Assembly (NCBI GenBank): GCA_019914945.1
Contig: CM034105.1
Location: 9,672,001 to 9,736,000 of the forward strand
DNA: 64,000 bases
From: Typha latifolia
Lineage: Eukaryota; Streptophyta; Magnoliopsida; Poales; Typhaceae
Reading direction: 5' to 3'
The position numbers and the translations under genes were made by a program. Below are positions 11,242 through 21,408 of the stretch, one piece after another (position 1 is the stretch's first letter; each line of letters starts with the position of its first letter). A model generated the notes under the pieces. That model made no database searches. It had not been told where the DNA came from and worked only from the letters and a program-made list of their open reading frames with translations.

Positions 11242-11642
11242 CCCCCACCTTGCCCTCAAGGTGAAAAGTCTGGGAAATGCTACAAAATGTTAGTCTCCAA
11301 CTCCCATGTCGCCTTATCAAATGGCTTGTCAAGCCACTCAACTAGAATCTCCATGTCCAATCTGGTACCATGTCGTCGTCGACGTCTAGCAAGTACTCGA
11401 ACTGGCTCTGCGATCTCTATCTCCTTCCATGGATCCGATAGAATTGATTCAATGATCTCATGATCTCCAATGCGCTCCCTCAGCAATGAAACATGAAAGC
11501 CAGGGTGCACTCTCGACTCCTCCGGCAGCTCCAAACGATATGCAATCGGAACAATACGCTCCAACACCTGAATGCATCCATGGTCTAGCAACAAACTGCC
11601 TCGATTCTCCAACTCTGGATGGCGCTTCGAATCATCCAACAC
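11242..11642 (-). pseudogene. Gypsy C integrase C-terminus and chromodomain
   Basis: The open frame 11280-11642 (120 codons, minus) contains ERIVPIAYRLELPEESRVHP, the linker after the integrase core, then FHVSLLRERIG and a chromodomain (MEILVEWLDKPFDKATWELE). The core with its DDE triad is missing: upstream sequence (11643-11700) goes straight to the integrase N-terminal region and RNase H end. The copy could not integrate on its own. Confidence 0.85.
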
Positions 11643-11699
11643 CTCCTACAACAATCTCAAAATATTTGGGTCAGAAGTGCATGCATACCTTAGCTCGTC

Positions 11700-12960
11700 A
11701 AGGAAAGGAAAGATAGGAGAAGAATAAGCTGCAAGCTCGGCGGTATCGGGTTGGCGCGATAGTGCATTTGCTGCTCTATTTTCCGTTCCATTCTTGTATT
11801 AGATTTCATAATCATATCCCAGCAATTTTGTGACTCATCTCTGCTGTGTCGAAATGTGTATGCGCAGTCGCATAAAATATGGAAGGCATCTTTGATTGGT
11901 TCGGATAATGAATCGTCTACTGATCGAAAAAGGCCTCCACTTTGTCACCACATGCAGAATTGCCAACATCTCTCTTTCATAGGTAAATAATTGCAGAGAT
12001 TTTTGTGATAAAGCCTTACTAAGATAGGCAATGAGACATCCCTCTTGCATTAGTACAGCTCCAATGCCAACACCCGATGCATCACATTTCACAATGAACT
12101 CTTTGGTGAAGTCCGGCAGTGCTAAAACGGGTGCCATCGTCATTGCATATCCGGCGATGAATCGGCAATAATATCCGATCAGCCCCAAAAATTGTCTCAA
12201 TCCAGTGGTAGTAGTAGGAATAGGCCTAGCGGTCATACATGCACACTTTTGAGGATCCGCCATTACACCATTCGCTGAAATAATGTGGCCTAAATACTCC
12301 ACTTGTGGTACTCCCTGTAGGCACTTGGACTTATTGATCTTCAATTAGTTTTGCTCCAACAAATTCAGCACGTCCTCCAAATGCCGCCAATGCTCCAATT
12401 CAGTCCTGCTATACACCAAAATATCGTCAAAAAATACCAAGACATACCTTTGCAAGAGAGGCCAAAATATATCATTCATGAGGCCTAAGAAGGTAGCTGG
12501 AGCATTGGTGAGACCAAAATGCATCACTCGGAACTTGTAATGCTCGTTTGGAGTTCGAAATGCGGTTTTGTGCATATCCGCCGGGTGAACTCTAATTTGA
12601 TGATACCCGGCCCTAAAGTCAAGATTACTAAATATAGTCACGTCTGCAAGCTCGTCCAGCAACTCCTCGATAACCGGAATGGGATACTGGTCCTTGACGA
12701 TAATAACGTTTAGTGATCGATGGTCGACACAAAAATGTCATGTCCCATCCTTTTTTCGCACCAAAAGCACGGGGGATGAGTATGAGCTATGACTTGGTTG
12801 TTTGAGGCCTTGCTCCAACATCTCGGCTACCATCTTTGAGATAACTTCTTTTTGCACATGTGGATACCGATATGGCCTCACGTTCGCCGGTGTAGCCCCG
12901 GGTACAATCTCTATGCGATGGTCTGCTGCTCTCCTCGGTGGCAACTCCTGTGGCTCCTCA
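11700..12960 (-). pseudogene. Gypsy C reverse transcriptase and RNase H
   Basis: The minus-strand order is RT fingers (YPHVQKEVISKMVAEMLEQG, 12738-12944), palm (12345-12662, with the intact catalytic motif [10 protein letters not shown] near 12410-12440), connection and RNase H (11835-12344, FIVKCDASGVGIGAVLMQEG). Single stops separate the pieces: a TGA replaces a tryptophan codon near 12737, and a stop lies near 12343. The active site is retained, unlike in B, so decay here is by few lesions. Confidence 0.88.
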
Positions 12961-12999
12961 AACAGTCCAGAAAAATTATCTTATAAATTAGACAATTCA

Positions 13000-13520
13000 A
13001 TGGTAATACCTGAACTCGTTTGAGGCTTATTTTCTGCTAGTCCTAACTGAAGAAGATAAGCCAAATCATACGCACAAGGTAGCCCCACTATAGGGTGCAT
13101 CACAGGAATCGGCGAAGTCCGAACACCATCAAGCCGCACATTTTTGTTTCCTTGTTTATATTTCATCCACATGCTTCAGAAATCAAATGTGACGGGTCCC
13201 AAACTTTGTAACCACTAAGCACCAAGGACGATGTCCGCTCGTCGCAACACCAACAAATACAAGTCTACAATGATGTCGTGTCCTTGCACCCATATACTGA
13301 CTCGGCGACACAAGCTCTCTGCCCTAAGCTTCATGCCGTCTCCGATAGCAACGTCAAACCCCGTAGTCGGTTCAGCATCCAAACTCAACCTCCTCACTAG
13401 CTTCTCGTCTAGAAAGTTGTGTGTGCTCCCCGAATCAATGAGAATGTGCACACAATGCTTTCTAATGAGTCCGTCTACCTGAAACGTCCTCGGCGTAGAA
13501 GTACTCGAATATGCACGCAT
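13000..13520 (-). pseudogene. Gypsy C aspartic protease
   Basis: The open piece 13215-13520 contains the retropepsin active-site motif LIDSGSTHNFLDEKLVRR, then GHDIIVDLYLLVLRRADIVLGA, the end of the fold. The linker toward RT (12981-13172) is in another frame. The protease would cut Gag-Pol into mature proteins. Confidence 0.85.
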
Positions 13521-14981
13521 CGAGCTTGGATATCTTCCTCCACGCCCTCCTCAACGGTCTCTGCATGGGTCTCCTCTGGACACTCTCCATAATCGTCATC
13601 CCCATCATCCTCCTTAGGACCATCGATAAGCATCACGCTCCCGATTGATTTAGAACATCGATGACCGGGGGTGAAACACTCATCACATCGAAAGCAAAGG
13701 CCCTTCGCTCTTCCCTCCTCCACTTGGGCAGGTGTGAGAGTTCGAACAGGGGGTCTTGTGCCTCCTCTAACGTTAGAAGAAAGTCTCAAAGGTGGTCGTG
13801 GTCTAGTACTCACAGCCGCTGTTTTTGAAACCACTAAATTTCTAGCCGGCATTCTAGGTGCAAACTACCCATCTTAGTTGCCACAAGTGGTTTTTGCTGC
13901 CATCTTTAGAGCCCTATGCTTTTGTTCCATCCTCATGGCCTTCTCAAAGGCCTCCTCAAGAGTAGTAGGACATAGAGCACGAACATCCGCTTGTATCTTC
14001 TCTCGCAGTCATAAAATAAATGTACTTATCAATCTACGTTCGGGCCACGGTGGCTCACAACGACTACTAATTCTTTTAAACTCAGCTTGGTACTCCAATA
14101 TGGTAGTCCTTTGAACCATCTTGCTTAATGTGGCAGCAAATCTACGTGTAATTGTCCTACAAAAATCATCCCATCCGATAAATCCAACACCACGAATAAC
14201 CGATCTATACCAATGCAATGACGTTCCTTGGAGGTGAAAGCTTGCCATGTGGACTTTTGCATCTTCCGTTGTACCTTGACAATCAAAATATTGTTCAACT
14301 TGAAATAGCCAATCTGTTGGATCATCGCCATGAAATTTTAGAAAGTCCAAGCGTGCGGTTCTCCCCTGAATAGTGTTGTCGGGTTCGCGAAAGATCCTTG
14401 GTTCAGGTCTAAACCTTTGTGCATGTTGATCACCATCTCTAAATCCTTGAGCACGTCCATCACCAACTCCATAAGGATCAACCTCATCCTCATAGTGCCA
14501 ATCCTCCTCATCGACGAAGCGCATCGGTGCCGTACGCCTCTCGGGTTCCAGCACTGCCGGTCTTGGGTTTTGTAATGGAGGTGGGGGATGATGTGAAGGC
14601 ATAGGTAGGAGGGGATCATTGACACTCATATGATGCATCTGGACATGTGGGGTATCGTTTCTATAGGGTCCCACCGCTGGTCCTTCTTAAAACTCCGTTT
14701 GTCGTCGAGGAGATGATGAACCCAATTGATTCATGACATAATCCTTGAAATCATTGTGATCCTTTTGTATCTTGTCAACTTTATGCAACAATATTTGGAA
14801 CATGCCCCTTAGTTCATCCATATTCAAACCTATGGACGTTGGTTGACTCAGTCCTGCCGTGGTCACTCCAAAGGAATTGGCCTCTCGATTAGGATCATCG
14901 TGCATTGAGTCCTCCCTTGTCGGTGTGCTCTCCATAGGTCTCCTTGTTGATGTCATCTTCCTTATTTCAACCATTAAGGGA
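13475..14981 (-). pseudogene. Gypsy C gag
   Basis: Two overlapping open pieces (14009-14674 and 13475-13852) plus an N-terminal piece (14687-14981) give most of a gag. The core has TARLDFLKFHGDDPTDWLFQ and MASFHLQGTSLHWYRSVIRG (retrotransposon gag domain). A zinc knuckle GLCFRCDECFTPGHRC follows near 13665-13715. Stops near 14685 and frame changes near 13900-14000 break it. Its leader continues beyond the inserted copia LTR at 16074-16084. Confidence 0.85.
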
Positions 14982-15127
14982 GGTCTTATTAGGTTTTTAT
15001 TTGTTGGCAATTGTGTACAAAATATTCTAAGTGTATTTTTTCATGTATATGAGCTTTACACAAGTCTAGAATATCTCTGGTTTGAAGAATTGCAAGATTA
15101 TTGGAGAAAAGCCGTCGAGTTCACACC

Positions 15128-15420
15128 GCGTTCACAAACGCGTTCGAACGCGGAATCTGCGTTCACACAGATAGAGAGCCGCGTTCACAAATGCGTTCGA
15201 ACACGGGTATCTACGTTCACACAGACAGAGAGCCGCGTTCACAAACGCGTTCGAACGCGGGTACTGCGTTCACACAGACAGAGAGCAGCGTTCACAAACG
15301 CGTTCGAACAGGGGTACTGCGTTCATACAGACAGAGAGCCGCGTTCACAAACGCGTTCAAACGTGGGTACTGCGTTCACACAGACCGAGAGCTGCGTTCA
15401 CAAATGCATTCGAACGCAAC
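15128..15420 (+). repeat. 53-bp minisatellite in copia U3, five units
   Basis: Units start at 15128, 15181, 15235, 15288 and 15341 (lengths 53, 54, 53, 53, 53), with a partial sixth at 15394-15420. Each begins GCGTTCACAAACGCG, contains the palindrome GCGTTCGAACGC or a one-base variant, and ends ACAGAGAGCC or similar. More palindrome copies follow to about 15520. Unit number differs between LTR copies of the family. Confidence 0.92.
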
Positions 15421-15593
15421 TTGAAGAATTCAAGTTGTCGCGTTCGAACGCACTCGAGCCCGTTCGAACGCACCTGAGTTCAAGTCATGCCGTTCGAACG
15501 CACCCGGGCCGCGTTCGAACACACCAACGAAGTTTAATAAAATTGGACTTTTGTGAGTACGGATAAGACTTGGATTTTACTCTATCTTGGAGA

Positions 15594-15606
15594 TTATATA
15601 TAAGGA
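15594..15606 (+). promoter_or_regulatory. TATA box of the copia LTR
   Basis: ATTATATATAAGG lies about 75 bases after the last palindrome (near 15520). The same site recurs as CATATATAAGG at 43931-43941 and in the other LTRs. It is the likely core promoter, which makes everything before it U3. Confidence 0.7.
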
Positions 15607-16084
15607 TTGTGAAACCCTATCTCTAGGGTAGTTGAAGAAGCATTATTGAAGGAGACTTCTTGAGGCTACATCGGTTCTTCAACTAACAAGGTTCCACTCA
15701 TCTACAAATCTTAATCTTTCGTCTTAAGGGCTATCTAGATGAAAGATCAATCTCGAGGGTTACTGAGATTGGACTTCAATCACAAGAAGCAGTGAATCGT
15801 GGGTTCTAGCGATCAAGACTGAGAGGAACAAAATCGTTTGGATCGACGGGTTGTTTTGAGAGTCAGTCTTGTAACTGCTACTATTCTAGTGATTGGTTTT
15901 GATCCGAGTTTGGATCCGTGGTTTTTTCCCGTTTGGGTTTTTCCACGTTAAAATCTTGGCGTTCATCTCTGATTTCGTTTTTAATATTTCTTCCAATTTT
16001 TACTTAAGCGAACGAGCGAGATCATTGCCTAGTGTTTAGATACATACGTGTGTCTAGAGGTTTTTTCAGGTCTGACATTCGCTT

Positions 16085-16096
16085 GCTCTGATACCA
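16085..16096 (-). promoter_or_regulatory. Primer binding site of gypsy C
   Basis: GCTCTGATACCA on the plus strand is TGGTATCAGAGC on the minus strand, complementary to the 3' end of initiator methionine tRNA. It sits three bases from the LTR edge at 16100. Confidence 0.85.
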
Positions 16097-16099
16097 AAT

Positions 16100-17051
16100 T
16101 GTTAGGCTCTAATACCAATTAATAGACTCTGATACCAATTGATAGGCTCTGATACTAAATGATAAGCTATGTTACCAAATGATAAGCTCTAATACAAAAT
16201 GATAAGCTCTGATACCAAATTAATAGGATCTGGAACCAAAAGATTGGTTACGGAATAATTCCTTAAGATCTGAATTTATTGCATAAAGCAGTTCGCGCAA
16301 TTGTGGGAAAATATTTGTCAAATATTTTTCGGTAGTTATAAAATTAGTAAACTGATTGGGTTGGATCCATAAATTCCTGATCTACAACTTCTGTATTTAC
16401 TCCCTTCGCAGATTCGAACTGTAGAAGGGACGAAAATTTGGAATAACGTGGGTGATGGTGGTGGTGACGGGTGGAGTGGATGTTAGGATTATGGATGGGT
16501 ATGGAGATGAGGGTGGATTGTGGAAGTGATTAAACGAAGTAGACGAAGGAAACGAAATGGTCGAGATCCCAAAGAGGGGTGAGGAGGGAGAAGTCTAGAG
16601 AGAAGATAAGAGGCAAGAAATCAATAATCCAATTCCATAATGAAATTGGTTGCCATTCACATATTTATAGAGGCTAGCCAACACGTCCTAAAGCAATATG
16701 AAACCCTAACAAACCAACTAAACAAGTATTCCTTATCTTCTCCGATTATCTCTCGCATTAAGCTTTCATTTTGTCGTAGATAGATTCCAAATCTGGAGAA
16801 GTAATGAATATAAAAGTTGTAGATTTGGAGGTTAACGACCTTATATCCAACCGGTTTGATATTATTTGGATATGTGTAGAATATTATACAAATATTTTTC
16901 TGAAACTACGTAGAGCTGAACTTAGCTAATTAAATAAAATTCTAACCTACTAAGACTCTAAGTAAACCAAATAACCAAATAAGATAATTAGACTCAATCC
17001 ATTGAGCCTAATCTCTTTTTGATGTGATCCGATTTGATCTAATTCGTATCA
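16100..17051 (-). repeat. Gypsy C 5' LTR, shared with a second copy
   Basis: 952 bp, TGTTAGGCTCTAATACC to TTCGTATCA. It starts with six tandem 20-22-bp PBS-like units (16100-16227) against five in the left LTR. To its right is polypurine/3'-internal sequence rather than flanking DNA, so it is at once the 5' LTR of C and the 3' LTR of another copy. Confidence 0.85.
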
Positions 17052-17092
17052 ATCCACCACGCTTCCCTCACCTTGCCCTCAAGGTGAAAAGT
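17052..17092 (-). mobile_element. Remnant of a second gypsy C copy
   Basis: ATCCACCACGCTTCC and the CCTTGCCCTCAAGGTGAAAAGTC block match the sequence just inside the 3' LTR of C (11229-11270). After about 41 bases the match stops and unrelated sequence begins. This is the trace of a tandem, LTR-sharing arrangement. Confidence 0.7.
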
Positions 17093-17152
17093 CTTATAAA
17101 TAAGAGTTGGGGCAACCCTTTTTTATTATGCTTTGATTATTGGACAACTATT

Positions 17153-17838
17153 TAATACAATATTGGCTAGACCAAACTATCCCGAGCTTAATATAATTAG
17201 ATTAAATTTTTAATTATCTTTAATTTATGCATTTATTTAATATATTACTAATTTAGTTAAGTTAGAGTCCTAGTTGAGTTAGAAAAGCCCTTAAGGCAAG
17301 AGTCCTAGTTGTCTTAAGGCAAGAGTCCTAGTTGCCTTAAAGCAATAGTCATAGTTGAATTAGGAAAGCTTATAAGACAAATCCTAATGAAAGTCAATCT
17401 AAGGCTAGCCTCTATAAATATGTGGAGCACAGCCTTAATTATTTATACCTGGAATGAATATTGAGTTCGGCTAAATTAAGTTTCTTTACCTTGCATTACT
17501 TTCAATTGTAGCCATCTTTTTTTTTCCTAGGAGTGGACCTAAGTTAGAAACCTTATCTCCACTTTCAAACCCTAGCCACCATTTTCCTCCAGCAGCCACC
17601 CTACCTTACGGCAGTCCACCACCCTTGGCCATCCGCTACCCTCTACTGACTGCCACAATGTCCAATATTTACCTTTTTGCCATGTTCTGATCTTTCTCCA
17701 CTATTTCAATTATATCTTTTCATCCAGATGCCCGATTGAGGTAAAACAAGAGTAGTAGAACATATCTCATGAACCTCCCACTCCCTAAGTTTTCAAAATT
17801 TTCTTACATCTAGATTGGTTCAAATCTGGTTCATAACA
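17153..17838 (+). repeat. Element D 5' LTR
   Basis: The start TAATACAAT corresponds to TGATACAAT in the 3' copy, and it ends TTCATAACA just before the PBS. Shared blocks include ATGCATTTATTTA and repeated AGAGTCCTAGTTG motifs (17267-17340). Several substitutions and indels separate the copies, suggesting an old insertion. Confidence 0.75.
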
Positions 17839-17852
17839 TTGGGATCAGAGCC
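17839..17852 (+). promoter_or_regulatory. Primer binding site of element D
   Basis: TTGGGATCAGAGCC differs by one base from the methionine-tRNA-type PBS TTGGTATCAGAGCC and directly abuts the LTR end. Confidence 0.75.
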
Positions 17853-17859
17853 AACGTTC

Positions 17860-19800
17860 ATCGGACAATGGTTAACATGCGATCCAAGATGAACGAGAAA
17901 GGAGCGACCATGGAGGGTCATGAAGTCATCATTTGTTCCTATGGGAGTATCTCCAACGCCCCCACCACCACCAACAACTATTGATGATGATTTGCTGGCA
18001 TGGGCAAAGGCATTTTTTAATGAATTTTTGGCTGATTCGAAGGAGAGCTCTGAAAATATTTAGATGGTGATCCAAGTCTTGATGGCCATTCTCCTAGCCC
18101 AACATGGCCATCATGTGCCATCAGCACTACTAGCCATGGCAAAATCAGCCCAAACGATTCTAGAAAACTCCACCCATGATGGAGGTGGATGAGAGCCCCA
18201 AACCATGGCAACCATGACTCCTTCGACCTTAGTGGAGCCCCTCCACCATCGCCAAACTCCACGTTAGAGATGTGGCCTCTATTTGCACCAATAACTGTTG
18301 AAAGACACCAACGATAGCAATTATCGCTGTAGCAAACACACGACCGGCAACCATGGATCCAGTGCTCTCACAATCACTAGTGACCACGGCTAGCTTGCTC
18401 GGGCCAACTACCAGCCAGTAATGGCTGCTGCAGCAGCTGGCAACCATCGGGTGGCTAAACCTGATAGCCACCACCACGGAAAGCTACCCCTATATTGAGG
18501 TGGCTCCGCCAGAACTCTCCACCACCTCCGCTCCCCTAAAGTGGGGCTATGGGTTGCTTCCATAGCTATCGGGGGTCGGTAGACCCGTCGGTAATATGCC
18601 ATGGTTACTGTTGCGCCAACTCGAGCACGAGCTCGAGTTTGGCCTTCCACCATCGCTCATTGCCACTCTGCCGATGCGTGGACCTACCGGATGGTGAATG
18701 CCACCGACCACCTACCCTACCTAACCGCCACTAAGGCTATAGCGGCTTGTGGCGCCCCTAGGCCAAAATCCAATTTCAGCCCTAGGATTAGGGCTAGCAA
18801 GTGCATGAAAGTGATGAAGTGCATGACTTTTGAGGTAAGCTAGAGTTTTGCGAACTAGTTCGATCACCTCATGCTAACTAGTTTGAAACCTATGAATATG
18901 ACATCGAGCATGAGGACAGGCCCGAGAATGAATGGTGAAATAACCCAGTGGTCCCACGCCATCAGACTGAGCCAAACCTACATGTAGCCCGAGTGCAACA
19001 TGAGCCGGACCTATTGACCCATGTCCCACATGACTAACCTCAACAACGAGATCACTTGGCCTATGATGACAGGCCACATTTTGGGATCTAAGCTCTGACC
19101 ATCAAGCTTAATTTCCCAAAATTCTCTAGAGGAGATGTGCTAGACTAGACCTATCTAGCAGAGTAGTTTTTTATGTACCATGGTGCGCCCGACCACCAGG
19201 CGGTCTAGTTAGCTTCATTCCACTTGGAGGGCGTGGTGATTAGGTGGTACTAGTTGGCTAAGCGAAATCAATTTGTGCTCGGTTCGGTCTGACCTAGTTT
19301 GAGGACTTTTAGGCCATGTTTACTAAGCTGATTCCGTCAACAATAATTCAAGCTTATTGAGAAAAGTTCGAATGGATCTACAACTAGGTCACTAACTGGT
19401 CTAACTCTGTCCTATAGAGTACCTTCATTAGTGGGCTCCGGCCTGACATTCAGACTGAAGTCATGGCTTTAAGACTTGCTACTTCTCATAAAGCATTCTC
19501 CTTAGTTGTTCTAATGGAGTCAAAGTTGGACATCCTAAACTAGCTTCACAAAGATGAGAGAAGGAAGACAACTCACACCCAAGACCCATGTGAGTCTGCT
19601 CTAGCTCAGCCTACACAGGCAGCCCAAATTTGTACCAAATGACTTAGAGGAGCACAGAAAGAAAGGCTTGTGTTATTTCAGCGATGACCATTTTACCCTA
19701 AGTCATAAATGCAAGTGTCAACTAGCCCACGTCATGTTCCTAGGTGGTCTTGAAGATGATGGACTTGAGTCTGTAGATTGGCATGATTAACTCTAGGAGT
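17860..19800 (+). pseudogene. Element D gag remnant
   Basis: No long frame survives, but the plus strand shows IKLNFPKFSRGDVLD near 19103-19147 and LASFHLEGVVIRWY near 19209-19250, the gypsy gag core. A degenerate knuckle GLCYFSDDHFTLSHKCK follows near 19666-19716, with one cysteine replaced by serine. After the knuckle the sequence goes straight to the polypurine region, so pol is absent. Part of the N-terminal half may be non-gag sequence. Confidence 0.7.
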
Positions 19801-19857
19801 ACAAAGATGTCAAGGATTAGTCACCTTGAGGACAAGGTTGCAAAAAGCATTGTGGAA

Positions 19858-20500
19858 TGATACAATCTCAGCTAGACTAGACCATCTCAAGCTTAATCTA
19901 ATAGGATTAAATTCCTAATTATCTTTTATTTATGCATTTATTTATTATATTTCTAATTTAGTTAAGTAAGAGTTCTACTTGAGTTAAGAAAACCTTTAAG
20001 GCAAGGGTCCTTGTTGCCTCAAAGTAAGAGTCCTAGTTGAATTAAGAAAGCTAATAAGGTAAATCCTAATAAAAGACAGTCTAGGGTTAGCATTTATAAA
20101 CATATGGAGTGTAGCCCGAATTGTTTATGTCTGGAATGAATATGGAGTTAAGATAAGTTAATTTTATTTACTTTGCATTACTTTCAATTTTAGCCGTCTA
20201 TTTTTTTCTAGGAGTATATCTAAGTTAAAAACCCTATCTTCACTTTTAAACCCTAGCCACCATCTTCCTCTAGTAGCCACCCTACCTTACGACCGTCCAC
20301 TACCACCGTTGGCCATCCGCCACTCTCTGACGACCGTCATTACGTCGAATATTTATCGTTCTGCCCTATTATGATCTTCCTCTACTATTTTAATATTCTC
20401 TTTTCATCCATATATCCGATTGAGGTGAAACAAGAGCCATTAGAACTCTATCTTGTGCGGCTACCACCCTATAGATTTTCATAATTTTCTTACATTTATC
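19858..20500 (+). repeat. Element D 3' LTR
   Basis: It begins TGATACAATCTCAGC and parallels the 5' LTR block by block up to TTTTCTTACAT near 20495, where similarity ends. The last 40-50 bp of the LTR appear replaced or deleted. Confidence 0.65.
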
Positions 20501-20634
20501 TTCATCTTTCTTGCTCTCTTTCTTTCTTGTTCAACTGACTCCAAGCTTTGGCTAATCTAGCTTTGATATATAGACGTCATTGCTTCCTTCCTCCTCAACT
20601 AATCTCCCTCTTGTCCCTAAGGAACTGTCATGAC

Positions 20635-21400
20635 TAGGGGTGTAAACGAGCCAAGCTTGAGCAAGCCGGCTCTAGCTCGGGCTCTGCTCAAAATTAATTT
20701 TGAGCCCTCTAAAGATGTTTAGGCTCAGTTCAACTCAGCTTGAGCTGAGCCATATCAAGTTTGGGCCAAGCCCGAGCTTGATTAGAGAAGGAGGAGGAGG
20801 GGGTGGCGGGGACAGTAGCTTGCCAAGGCTAGAGGAAGATGAGGAGGTCAGATGAGAGGAGAAGGCGACGGCTTGCCGAGGCCGAAGGAGGATGATGAGG
20901 AGGCGAGGCCAATAGAGAGTAGAAGGCGGCAGTGGCTTATCGATTGAGAATGAGAGGGCCGAATGAGGTGAAAGAGGAGGAGGCGGAGGAGGAGGATGCG
21001 GCGGAGGAGGAGGATGCGGCGGAGGAGGAGGAAGAAGAGGAGGTCGACGCCCGGGGCTGACAATAATGGAGGAGGAGGCCTTTAGAAGAGGCCGAAGTAG
21101 CCGATAGATAGAGGAGGAGGAAGAGATTGGGTGGGTTTGATGGGGTATTTTTATTAGATTTAAGATTAGGGTTAGTATAATAAAAAATAGTTATTTATAT
21201 ATAATATTAATAAATATTATACTTAAGCCAAGCCTCTCGAGCCGAGCCTCTCGAGTTAGGCCTAATTGAGCCGACTCCAGCTCAAGCTCAAGTCGAAAGT
21301 AAAACCAGCCTGAAAATAAGGCTTGAGCTCAGCTCAGCTCAAGCCAAATCGAGCCGAGCTTGAGCTAAGCCTGAGGCACCCGTTTATTTTGACAACCCTA
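20635..21400. mobile_element. hAT-like non-autonomous transposon with 8-bp target duplication
   Basis: The 766-bp element has imperfect terminal inverted repeats (TAGGGGTGTAAACG at the left; the right end reads TAGGGTTGTC on the other strand). It is flanked by GTCATGAC (20627-20634) and GTTATGAC (21401-21408), an 8-bp duplication with one change. Subterminal arms rich in GAGCC/AGCTC form a long imperfect inverted repeat (20648-20780 against 21235-21380), and the centre is GA-rich. There is no transposase. Eight-base duplications and TAGGG-type ends fit the hAT superfamily; the family is inferred. Confidence 0.75.
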
Positions 21401-21408
21401 GTTATGAC

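Larger units (their letters stand above)
14987..16068 (+). mobile_element. Copia (Sirevirus-like) solo LTR with GGTCT target duplication
   Basis: 1082 bp, from TATTAGGTTTTTATTTG (the TG start is mutated to TA) to GGTTTTTTCA. It is flanked by GGTCT on both sides (14982-14986 and 16069-16073), which is diagnostic of insertion. It belongs to the family of LTRs at 31890, 37053, 43437 and 57953. U3 holds five 53/54-bp minisatellite units and further GTTCGAACGC motifs; a TATA box (ATATATAAGG) lies at 15597-15606. It lies inside the gag leader of element C. Confidence 0.93.
10259..17051 (-). mobile_element. Ty3/gypsy element C with nested copia solo LTR
   Basis: A minus-strand chromodomain gypsy copy. 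The 3' LTR is 10259-11228 and the 5' LTR is 16100-17051. Between them, in element order, are the PBS, gag, protease, RT, RNase H and the integrase C-terminal region with chromodomain. The integrase core is deleted. A copia solo LTR (14987-16068) interrupts the gag leader. The right LTR is not followed by a target duplication but by polypurine-type sequence of another copy (17052-17092). Confidence 0.88.
17153..20500 (+). mobile_element. Gypsy element D, gag-only and probably non-autonomous
   Basis: Two similar LTRs (17153-17838 and 19858 to about 20500) bracket about 2 kb of internal DNA with a PBS and a decayed gag. There is no protease, RT or integrase. A TTGAGGACAAGGTT polypurine-type block (19825-19840) precedes the 3' LTR. 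The 3' LTR loses similarity near 20500, so its end is uncertain and no target duplication was confirmed. Confidence 0.75.

Noticed and set aside
15128..15420. CRISPR-like regular repeat array
   Set aside because: Units are contiguous and fully repetitive with no unique spacers, inside a plant LTR with a target duplication.
15128..15520. Heat-shock element reading of the TTCGAA palindromes
   Set aside because: Heat-shock elements need GAA and TTC blocks separated by two bases; here TTC and GAA abut directly.
14859..15566. Long open frames reading repeated SQTRSN/VHTDRE-type peptides across copia LTRs (also 37624-38026, 32391-32662, 43541-43867, 58480-58776)
   Set aside because: They arise from the 53/54-bp minisatellite in U3, switch frame between units and lie before the TATA box. 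They are not protein genes.
18017..18653. Overlapping minus-strand frames opposite element D gag
   Set aside because: They lie antisense to a decayed gag leader, show no domain and overlap each other in different frames.
20848..21063. Leucine/arginine-rich frame in the hAT-like element
   Set aside because: Product of the GAGGAG simple-sequence centre, not a transposase.
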